Below are positions 35,349 through 42,375 of a DNA stretch of 64,000 nt, one piece after another. A program made the position numbers and the translations under genes. A model generated the notes under the pieces. It had not been told where the DNA came from and did no database searches. It saw only the letters and a list, made by a program, of their open reading frames with translations. The stretch lies in assembly GCA_020634855.1 (NCBI GenBank), contig JACKAU010000014.1, positions 136,342-200,341 of the forward strand, written 5' to 3'. Source of the stretch: Anaerolineales bacterium (GTDB lineage: Bacteria; Chloroflexota; Anaerolineae; 4572-78; J111). Every line of letters starts with the position of its first letter. Position 1 is the stretch's first letter.

Positions 35349-35735
35349 ATGAATGTCGATCCCAATGCCAAATATTTGGAAAGCCACGAGTGGTCCCGCA
35401 AAGAAGGTGATTTGATTGTCTGTGGCATTAGCGACCACGCCCAGGAGAGCTTGAGCGATGTAGTCTTTGTTGAACTGCCGGAAGTCGGCGCCACCTTTAG
35501 CAAGGGCGATGTCTTCGGCGTCGTGGAGTCGGTCAAGGCCGCCAGCGACCTGTATATGTCGATGGACGGCGAAATTGTCGAAATCAATGAGATCCTCGAA
35601 GACGAGCCGGAACTTATCAACAGCGATCCCTTCGGCGCCGCCTGGCTGATCAAATTCAAACCCTCCGACCCCAGCCAATGGGACGACCTACTTACCCCCG
35701 ACGAGTACCAAGAAGTCGCCGAAGCCGAAGAGTAA
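35349..35735 (+). CDS. gcvH: Glycine cleavage system H protein
   Basis: 128-residue lipoyl carrier that shuttles the aminomethyl group between P, T and L proteins. The lipoylated residue is K63 in GVVESVKAASDLYM. The frame from HEWSRKEGD to the C-terminal PDEYQEVAEAEE is complete and normal in size. CAAAGGAGCAG precedes the ATG. It lies between gcvT and gcvP. Confidence 0.97.
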   Translation: MNVDPNAKYLESHEWSRKEGDLIVCGISDHAQESLSDVVFVELPEVGATFSKGDVFGVVESVKAASDLYMSMDGEIVEINEILEDEPELINSDPFGAAWLIKFKPSDPSQWDDLLTPDEYQEVAEAEE

Positions 35736-35738
35736 ATA

Positions 35739-35831
35739 AAAATTAGGAATTAGGAATTAGGAATTAAACGTTAGAAGGTAAAGCTTTATCCCCTACTCCC
35801 TACTTCCTACTCCTTACTTCCGGAGGAATCC
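35739..35831. repeat. Short direct repeats and CCTACTCC words between gcvH and gcvP
   Basis: Four copies of a 9-bp AATTAGGAA unit (35747-35766 region) are followed by pyrimidine words CCCCTACTCCCTACTTCCTACTCC (35790-35813, quoted here as CCTACTCCC and CTACTTCC). It has the pyrimidine half of the GGAGTAGG hairpin family but no full partner arm. It ends at the GGAGG of gcvP. Confidence 0.7.
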
Positions 35832-38738
35832 ATGTTCCATCCCACCGACAACGCCCGCAGCCTGCTCAACCCCATCGACAGTTTCGCCCCACGCCATCTT
35901 GGCCCGCGTCCGGCCGATGTTGAGCAGATGCTTGAAATTTTAGAGGTTAGCTCGCTGGACGAGCTAATCGAGCAAACCATTCCCGATTCGATCCGGCTGG
36001 CGGCCCCGCTGCACCTGCCGCCGGCCCGCACCGAGTCGGAAGTCATCGCCGATCTGCGCGAACTGGCCGGGATGAACCAGGTCTACCGCTCGTTTATCGG
36101 TATGGGCTACGCCAACTGCCTGGTACCGCCGGTCATCCAGCGCAATATCCTGGAGAACCCCGGCTGGTACACCCAATACACCCCTTACCAAGCCGAGATT
36201 GCCCAGGGCCGGCTGGAGGCGCTGCTCAACTTCCAGACAATGGTCAGCGACCTGACCGGCATGGCCATCGCCAACGCCTCCCTGCTCGATGAAGGCACCG
36301 CCGCCGCCGAAGCGATGACCCTCTGCCAGCGGGCTATGCCCCGCAAATCGACGGCCCACACCTTCTTTGTCTCCAACTTGTGCCACCCCCAAACTATCGC
36401 CCTGGTCCAGACCCGGGCCGAGGCGTTGGGCATCGAGGTCGTGGTCGGCGACTACATGCAGTACGACTTCAGCCAGGCCACCTTTGGCGTTCTGCTGCAA
36501 TACCCGGCCACCGGTGGCGCGATTTTAGACTACGAACCGTTCTGTCGTCAGGCGCACGAAGCCGGCGCGCTGGTGGTTATCGCCGCCGACCTGCTAGCCC
36601 TGACCCTGCTGCGCCCGCCCGGCGAATTTGGGGCCGATGTCGTAGTCGGCAACAGCCAGCGCTTTGGCGTACCGCTGGGCTACGGCGGGCCGCATGCCGC
36701 CTTTATGGCCACCAAAGACGAACACAAACGGCTCATGCCGGGCCGGCTGGTGGGGGTCTCGAAAGACACCACCGGCAAACCGGCCCTGCGGCTGGCCCTA
36801 CAAACCCGCGAGCAGCACATCCGCCGCGACAAAGCCACCAGCAACATCTGTACCGCTCAGGTGCTGCTGGCTATTATGGCTTCGATGTATGGCGTTTACC
36901 ACGGCCCCGCCGGCCTAACCCGCATTGCCCGGCGGGTGCAGTTGTTGACCGGCGTCCTGGCCAAAGGTTTGCAGCAGTTGGGCTACACTCTGGACAGCAC
37001 GACCGTGTTCGACACGCTGAAAATCAGCGATGGGCCGTACGACCAGGCTGTGCTCATCGACCGGGCCTTAGCCCACAAGATCAATTTACGTGTGTATGGC
37101 GATGGCGCGGTCGGCGTCTCGTTGGATGAAGCGACCACGCCGCAGGATTTGAACGACCTGTTCGAGATTTTTGGCGCGGCCCTAGGCCAGATCGACCCGG
37201 AGGCGCTGGCCGAGCAAGTCGAGACCGGCTACAGCGGCGTCCACGAGCGCACCGGCAGCTTTATGACCCACCCCGTTTTTCACCGCTGCCACTCCGAAAC
37301 CGAGATGCTGCGCTACATCCATCAACTGCAAGGTCGCGATCTATCGCTGGCCTTCTCGATGATTCCGCTCGGCTCCTGCACTATGAAGCTGAACGCCACC
37401 ACCGAAATGCTGCCGATCACCTGGCCGGAGTTTGCCAACCTGCACCCCTTTGCCCCGCCGGAACAAGCCGAAGGCTATCAACTGCTGTTCGAGGACCTGG
37501 AAGCGTGGTTGGCCGAGATTACCGGCCTGGCCGGCGTTTCGCTGCAACCCAACGCCGGCTCACAGGGCGAGTACACCGGGCTGCTGACCATCCGAGCCTA
37601 CCATCGCGCCAACGGCGAAAGCCACCGCCACGTGTGTCTGATTCCCAGTTCGGCCCATGGCACCAATCCGGCCAGCGCGGTTATGGCCGGTATGGACGTG
37701 GTAGTGGTTCAATGCGATCACGACGGCAATATTGACGTCGACGATCTGCGGGCCAAGGCCGACCAGCATCGGCATAACCTGGCCGCGCTGATGGTCACTT
37801 ACCCCTCCACCCACGGCGTGTTCGAGACCGCCATTCACGACATCTGCGAGGTCATTCACGACTGCGGCGGGCAGGTCTATATGGACGGGGCCAATATGAA
37901 CGCCCAAGTCGGGTTGTGCAGTCCGGGCAGCATCGGGGCCGATGTCTGTCACCTCAACTTGCACAAGACCTTTTGCATTCCGCATGGCGGCGGCGGGCCG
38001 GGCGTCGGACCGATTGCTGTGGCCGAGCATCTGCGGCCGTTTTTACCCGGCAGCGCCGTTGTCCCGAATGTGGGCGGCGAGCACAGCCTGGGTACAATTG
38101 CCGCCGCGCCGTGGGGCAGTCCCGACATCCTGCCTATCTCCTACGCTTACATCGCCATGATGGGCGCTGCGGGTCTGACCGACGCCAGCCGGATCGCCAT
38201 CCTCAACGCCAACTACATCGCCCAGCGGCTAGAGCCATACTATCCGGTACTGTACAAAGGGGCTAACGGTCGGGTCGCTCACGAGTGCATCATCGACCTG
38301 CGCCACTTCAAGCACGACGCCGGCATCGAGGTTGAGGACGTCGCCAAGCGGCTAATCGACTACGGTTTCCACGCCCCGACCATGTCCTTTCCCGTCGCCG
38401 GCACGCTCATGATCGAGCCGACCGAAAGCGAATCGAAGGCCGAACTGGACCGCTTCTGCGAAGCCATGATCGCCATCCGCCACGAAATCGAGGCCGTGGC
38501 CGCCGGCCAGATCGACCCGACCGACAACCCGCTCAAGAACGCCCCCCACTCCGCCGAGGTCATCACCGCGACCGAGTGGCCCCACCCCTACTCCCGCGAA
38601 CAAGCCGCCTACCCGGCTCCGTGGGTCAAAGAGGCCAAGTTCTGGCCCTTTGTCTCCCGCATCGACAATGTCTATGGCGACCGACATCTGTTTTGCGTGT
38701 GTGTGCCGCTCGACAGTTACGCGCCGGTGGAGAGCTAA
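35832..38738 (+). CDS. gcvP: Glycine dehydrogenase (decarboxylating), P protein, fused form
   Basis: 968 residues, the full-length single-chain P protein with N- and C-terminal PLP-fold halves; many Gram-positive and thermophilic bacteria split these into gcvPA and gcvPB. The PLP lysine is K712 in NLHKTFCIPHGGGGPG. Other family blocks are SFIGMGY, DEGTAAAEAM, PLGSCTMKLNA and SSAHGTNPASA. It decarboxylates glycine and loads the aminomethyl group on GcvH. CCGGAGGAATCC precedes the ATG, and a strong terminator lies about 310 bases after the stop. Confidence 0.97.
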   Translation: MFHPTDNARSLLNPIDSFAPRHLGPRPADVEQMLEILEVSSLDELIEQTIPDSIRLAAPLHLPPARTESEVIADLRELAGMNQVYRSFIGMGYANCLVPPVIQRNILENPGWYTQYTPYQAEIAQGRLEALLNFQTMVSDLTGMAIANASLLDEGTAAAEAMTLCQRAMPRKSTAHTFFVSNLCHPQTIALVQTRAEALGIEVVVGDYMQYDFSQATFGVLLQYPATGGAILDYEPFCRQAHEAGALVVIAADLLALTLLRPPGEFGADVVVGNSQRFGVPLGYGGPHAAFMATKDEHKRLMPGRLVGVSKDTTGKPALRLALQTREQHIRRDKATSNICTAQVLLAIMASMYGVYHGPAGLTRIARRVQLLTGVLAKGLQQLGYTLDSTTVFDTLKISDGPYDQAVLIDRALAHKINLRVYGDGAVGVSLDEATTPQDLNDLFEIFGAALGQIDPEALAEQVETGYSGVHERTGSFMTHPVFHRCHSETEMLRYIHQLQGRDLSLAFSMIPLGSCTMKLNATTEMLPITWPEFANLHPFAPPEQAEGYQLLFEDLEAWLAEITGLAGVSLQPNAGSQGEYTGLLTIRAYHRANGESHRHVCLIPSSAHGTNPASAVMAGMDVVVVQCDHDGNIDVDDLRAKADQHRHNLAALMVTYPSTHGVFETAIHDICEVIHDCGGQVYMDGANMNAQVGLCSPGSIGADVCHLNLHKTFCIPHGGGGPGVGPIAVAEHLRPFLPGSAVVPNVGGEHSLGTIAAAPWGSPDILPISYAYIAMMGAAGLTDASRIAILNANYIAQRLEPYYPVLYKGANGRVAHECIIDLRHFKHDAGIEVEDVAKRLIDYGFHAPTMSFPVAGTLMIEPTESESKAELDRFCEAMIAIRHEIEAVAAGQIDPTDNPLKNAPHSAEVITATEWPHPYSREQAAYPAPWVKEAKFWPFVSRIDNVYGDRHLFCVCVPLDSYAPVES

Positions 38739-38825
38739 AAGCGGTGGTTGGTTGGTTGGTTGGTGAAGTTGGGAGGATACCGTGGGGCAAGGGGGATGAA
38801 CAGTTTCACCTGATAAAAGGGTCAT

Positions 38826-38994
38826 TTTCAGCCGCTGAAAGTAGTGATTTCAGGTGCTGAAAATGGTGGCTTCAGCCGCTGAAAGGGTCGGTTTCAGCCG
38901 CTGAAAGTAGTGGTTTCAGGTGCTGAAAGTGGTGGTTTCAGCACCTGAAAATGAAGGGTTCAGCGGCTGAAAATGAAGAGTTCAGGTGCTGAAA
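38826..38994. repeat. Array of eight 14-15-bp palindromes with an exact 22-bp period
   Basis: Palindromes TTTCAGCCGCTGAAA or TTTCAGGTGCTGAAA, or their complements, are centred at a constant 22-bp step; frame positions are 38826, 38848, 38870, 38892, 38914, 38936, 38958 and 38980. Half-sites TTTCAG/CTGAAA are constant. Only the 3-base core changes, giving two words, A (core CCG) and B (core GTG), in the order A B A A B B' A' B, where a prime marks reverse orientation. Spacers (7-8 bp) read GTAGTGG, GTGGTGG or ATGAAGG. No open frame uses it. It lies between the gcvP stop and its terminator. Confidence 0.93.
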
Positions 38995-39047
38995 ATGAAG
39001 GTTGCGCCTGGAGTAGTCAATAATCCCCCAGGACAAGTGCATTATCC

Positions 39048-39090
39048 GCCCCGGCGCTGTTTCACTTTGACAGCGTCGGGGCTTTTTCTT
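39048..39090 (+). terminator. Rho-independent terminator of the gcv operon
   Basis: GCCCCGGCGCTGT (39048-39060) and ACAGCGTCGGGGC (39070-39082) form a 13-bp stem with one mismatch and a 9-base loop, followed by TTTTTCTT. It is the first strong terminator after gcvP. Confidence 0.9.
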
Positions 39091-39232
39091 GCTCGGCTAC
39101 GATGCATGCCCATTACCTAACGCGCCTAAACGCACTTGATAGCCAACCCGAGCGAAGAGCGAAGCCCGAGCGAAATTAATATCTGCGAATGATGAAGTTT
39201 AAGAAAATAAACGGACAACCGGAGTGGCTCTC

Positions 39233-39352
39233 CCACCACGCTCGCCGGGCGATAAATCGGCCCGGCTATGAACAGCGCCCGCTAAAGACGGGCTTTTCAA
39301 ACCCGCTTGAGCGGGTGCTGTTGAGTAGCCCGGTTGATTTATCACCGGGTGG
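39233..39352. repeat. Large palindromic element, GCCCGGCTATGAACAGCGCCCGCT family
   Basis: About 120 bp. GCCCGGCTATGAACAGCGCC (39260-39279) pairs with the segment GGTGCTGTTGAGTAGCCCGG around 39314-39333. The outer GGGCGATAAATC (39247-39258) pairs with GATTTATCACCGGG, and the outermost CCACC with GGTGG. A small inner hairpin sits at the tip (CCGCTTGAGCGG). The 83-residue frame across it is only the translation of this palindrome. Further downstream at 39412-39432 a short ACCGAAT-TC-ATTCGGT hairpin occurs. Confidence 0.85.
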
Positions 39353-39581
39353 ACGACGGGGGCACTGTAGTCCGATTATTTATTTAATCTCAATCAACAG
39401 GTTTTCTTTAGCAGCGACCGAATTCATTCGGTGGCGATAGGCCGGATGGCTACAGACCAGGAATTACCGAATCCTCTCAAGAAACTAAATAAAAGAGGGG
39501 CAAATGCGATGTAATACGTCGAGGCGGTATTTGGCCCGACGCTGTTGCAGAATATGCAGGTTCTGGCGGAGATGTTCTAAG

Positions 39582-39806
39582 ATGCCCCCTCCAGCCAGAA
39601 AAGGTAGACCAACCACCTTGAAGCATCCAACAAACGCTCAACCCAACCGGCAGCAAGTCTCGTTCAAACTCTACGGCGAGCTGGCCGGCTGGTGGTCGCT
39701 GCTTTCGGCCCCAGACGACTACGCTGAAGAGGCGGGATTCACGCCCCGGATCGTGGTCGATGCGTACGGGCGCGATCTTTTTGTCGGAGTTAAGACCGTG
39801 TCATAA
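39582..39806 (+). pseudogene. Probable remnant of a SAM-dependent methyltransferase N-terminus
   Basis: A short frame of about 75 codons. Its middle, SFKLYGELAGWWSLLSAPDDY followed by AEEAGF (quoted in parts), looks like the first helix of class I methyltransferases of the YGELAxWWPLLSxPEDY type. It stops after 20 more unrelated residues, before any SAM-binding glycine motif. It may instead be a real small protein, but the match stops abruptly, so a decayed gene is likelier. The flanks 39440-39580 and 39807-39953 show no other gene. Confidence 0.5.
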
Positions 39807-39953
39807 GTAACGTCTGGGCTGAATTGTAACAATTTGTAGTAAAACAAAAAATAGAGTATCGTATACCTCTGACGCCTCAATAACTACTCAACATCTACCA
39901 ACCTTTATATTTGATGCAGGCATATCCCCGCATCGACCAATTAGGAGAGCAGG

Positions 39954-40307
39954 ATGCAATTAGAAGTCAGCACCTTAGATGATGGCATCAAACTCGTCAA
40001 GCTTATCGGTAAGATGGACATCAAAGGAACCAGTCAAATAGAAGACTCGTTTACCGTTCAAACCGCGTCTAAAAAGGCCGGGGTCATTGTCGATTTGTCT
40101 CAAGTAGACTTTGTCGCCTCGTATGGCATGCGCATTCTGGTCAGCAACGCCAAGTCACTGGCGGGGCGAGGCGGTAAAATGGTGTTATTCAAGCCTACGC
40201 CGATGGTTAAAAATGTTTTATCGTCAGCCGGGATCGACCAACTCATTCCGGTTTATGATGAGTTAGAGGCAGCCCAAACCGCTCTACAAGCCGCTATTGC
40301 CGATTAA
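39954..40307 (+). CDS. STAS-domain anti-sigma factor antagonist
   Basis: 117 residues, SpoIIAA/RsbV type. The switch Ser is S56 (VDFVASYGMRIL), preceded by the strand GVIVDLSQ. In its dephosphorylated form it should bind the anti-sigma kinase encoded next and release that kinase's target; phosphorylation of S56 blocks this. GGAGAGCAGG precedes the ATG. It starts a three-gene partner-switching module: antagonist, kinase, phosphatase. Confidence 0.92.
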   Translation: MQLEVSTLDDGIKLVKLIGKMDIKGTSQIEDSFTVQTASKKAGVIVDLSQVDFVASYGMRILVSNAKSLAGRGGKMVLFKPTPMVKNVLSSAGIDQLIPVYDELEAAQTALQAAIAD

Positions 40308-40323
40308 TTCCAGGACTGAAGCG

Positions 40324-40800
40324 ATGAACTTGTCTGCCTCAAGTTCGCCCCAGACTGAACCGGTGAGCTATACGTTGAGCCTGGTCAATAAGCTGGCCGA
40401 GTTGGTCAAACTGGCTGAGTGGCTCGAAGGGTTGGCCGACAAGCTCAAGCTGTCCGGCGAGGATGCTTTTAAGTTGGAGTTGATCCTCACCGAAGCCGTG
40501 ACGAACGTTATCCAACACGGCTATGCTGACGCCGAAAACGGCGAAATCGAAGTAAGGGTGCAGGATCAAGTCAACCGGCTTAGAGTTGAATTAAGGGATA
40601 AGGCCAAACCGTTTAACCCCCTCCGGCAGCCCGAAGTGGTCTTTCCCCGCACGCTAAATGAAGCGAGTGAAGGCGGGTTAGGCATCCATCTTATCCGCAC
40701 TTATACGGAGGAATGTTATTATCAGCGGGTAGATCATCAAAACGTGTTTGTTATGGTTCTCACCGTTTCAAAACGGGAGCCTGACCAGACAAGCGTGTAG
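40324..40800 (+). CDS. RsbW/SpoIIAB-type serine-kinase anti-sigma factor
   Basis: 158 residues from ATG 40324; an in-frame start at 40297 would overlap the STAS gene. HATPase_c_2 fold: N-box ELILTEAVTNVIQHGY, then ELRDKAKPFNP (G1-like) and EGGLGIHLIRTYTEE (G2). It is expected to phosphorylate the preceding STAS protein on S56 and to hold a partner, classically a sigma factor. No sigma gene lies nearby, so the partner may be a different output protein. It is 12 bases from the phosphatase gene. Confidence 0.9.
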   Translation: MNLSASSSPQTEPVSYTLSLVNKLAELVKLAEWLEGLADKLKLSGEDAFKLELILTEAVTNVIQHGYADAENGEIEVRVQDQVNRLRVELRDKAKPFNPLRQPEVVFPRTLNEASEGGLGIHLIRTYTEECYYQRVDHQNVFVMVLTVSKREPDQTSV

Positions 40801-40812
40801 AATGGATATCAT

Positions 40813-42051
40813 GTGAGCTTAAGTCACAATGACGCGGCAGTTATCGCCTCAATTAATTATACATCACTTGCCAATCACAAACTCTTCAAAAATTTACCGC
40901 GCCCTCTAATCGAAACGATACTGGCGGAGGGTTCAATCCGAACATTGAAACAGGGCGAGGTACTGCTGACTCGGGGCGAAGAGAATCATTACCTTTATCT
41001 GGTAATATCCGGACGCTTACGCGTATCCCTGGATGAGACCGACTCTGATATCAGCTTTTTGATCGAGCCGGGCGAATGTATCGGCGAGATGTCGATTATT
41101 GAAGAGCGGCTGACTTCGGCCTACGTCATCGCCGAGGAAGAGTGTCGCCTGCTGGCGCTGACCGAAGCCATGTTTTGGGAAACGCTGCTAAGTTATCCGG
41201 CGGCGGTCCGCAATCTGCTGCAAATGCTATCAAAACGCATGCGTAACCATAACCGGGTCACGGTGCAAACCTTAGAGCAGCAGTTACGCTACGAGCATTT
41301 ACAAAAAGAACTGGCCGCCGCCGGTAAAATTCAGGCTAATATTTTACCCCGAAAGACGCCACTCTTTCCCCACCACCCTCAGGTCGATGTCGCCGCTATC
41401 ATAGAACCGGCCAAGGCCGTGGGCGGCGATTTCTTTGATGCCTTCGCCCTTGATAACCACACCATTTATATTGCCATCGGTGATGTGTCCGGCAAAGGCA
41501 TGCCGGCGGCTTTGTTTATGGTTCGAGTTATCACCTTGCTGCGGATGGGTATTTCGGATGAGGCCACCTTTGGGGCTGTACTGCCGATGGTCAACCGGAT
41601 GCTATCTCAAAATAATGAAGAGTGTATGTTTGTCAGCCTGTTCGTCGGCCTGTTAAATGTGGACACCGGCCACTTCACTTACATGAATGGCGGCCACAAC
41701 CGGCCGTTCTTTGCCCGAAGCGGCGCTTCATTTGAACAGTTGGACGTGCCGAAATCGCTGGTGTTGGGGCTTTATGAGCGTTCGGTGTACGATGTGGCCG
41801 AAATAACCTTAAAGCCGGGCGATACGCTGGTACTGTATACCGACGGCGTGACCGAAGCCACTAACACGCAGCACGAGTTTTTTGAGGTTGAGCGGGCTGC
41901 CGCTGTACTGAATAAGGCGGCCAAGAAAGATATGACCACGCTGGTCAAAACACTACAAACGGCTGTCGATGAATTCTCCGAGGGCGCTCCTCAAGCCGAT
42001 GATATCACTATGCTGGCGTTGCGCTATCAAGGCAGCGGCGCCGCCTCATAA
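40813..42051 (+). CDS. SpoIIE/RsbU-like PP2C phosphatase with cyclic-nucleotide-binding domain
   Basis: 412 residues, GTG start. Residues about 18-135 form a CAP-type cyclic-nucleotide-binding domain (LFKNLPRPLIETIL, FLIEPGECIGEMSIIEERLTSA in parts). A coiled-coil linker (about 145-180) leads to a SpoIIE PP2C domain with GGDFFDAF, GDVSGKGMPAALFM, YMNGGHNRPF, LYTDGVTEA and ADDITMLAL. It should dephosphorylate the STAS antagonist in response to a cyclic nucleotide or similar ligand. The pocket motif GEMSIIEE is close to the GEL..L. motif of cAMP-binding domains but lacks the usual Arg context, so the ligand is uncertain. Confidence 0.92.
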   Translation: MSLSHNDAAVIASINYTSLANHKLFKNLPRPLIETILAEGSIRTLKQGEVLLTRGEENHYLYLVISGRLRVSLDETDSDISFLIEPGECIGEMSIIEERLTSAYVIAEEECRLLALTEAMFWETLLSYPAAVRNLLQMLSKRMRNHNRVTVQTLEQQLRYEHLQKELAAAGKIQANILPRKTPLFPHHPQVDVAAIIEPAKAVGGDFFDAFALDNHTIYIAIGDVSGKGMPAALFMVRVITLLRMGISDEATFGAVLPMVNRMLSQNNEECMFVSLFVGLLNVDTGHFTYMNGGHNRPFFARSGASFEQLDVPKSLVLGLYERSVYDVAEITLKPGDTLVLYTDGVTEATNTQHEFFEVERAAAVLNKAAKKDMTTLVKTLQTAVDEFSEGAPQADDITMLALRYQGSGAAS

Positions 42052-42375
42052 ACCTGGCCAATACCGAAACCATTAGTTCATACAACAGCATCTCCGAATT
42101 TTACCAGACGCCGGGTATTCCGTTGGCTAAGGTTGTACTCGCTACCCCTTTCTTCGCCAAAATATACAATAGATGTTAAAATAAGCCGTCTCCTTTTCAA
42201 TATCGTCTCATCAATAATCCGCTGCCCAAAACTTTATGGGACAAAGATGAACCTAACTTTGTGTATCGTCGTTTCGGCTACCGCCGGCCGGTCATTCGGT
42301 TGGCGGCAGCCGGGCTATTTGGTTGACTGTCTGTCAGCAATGTATTAAAAAACGGATTGCTTTCAGGAGGAAATT
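42052..42375. other. Intergenic region, nothing recognised
   Basis: No convincing gene, repeat or RNA. A frame at 42133-42348 has no ribosome site and no recognisable motif. The ribosome site CAGGAGGAAATT of the next gene is at the end. Confidence 0.4.

Noticed and set aside
38826..38994. CRISPR array
   Set aside because: The spacers are only 7-8 bp and similar to each other, so this is a tandem palindrome array.
39189..39440. 83-codon open frame downstream of gcvP
   Set aside because: It is the translation of the large palindromic element at 39233-39352 and has no ribosome site or recognisable motif.
42133..42348. 71-codon open frame upstream of the GH63 gene
   Set aside because: No ribosome site and no recognisable domain; it is likely chance.
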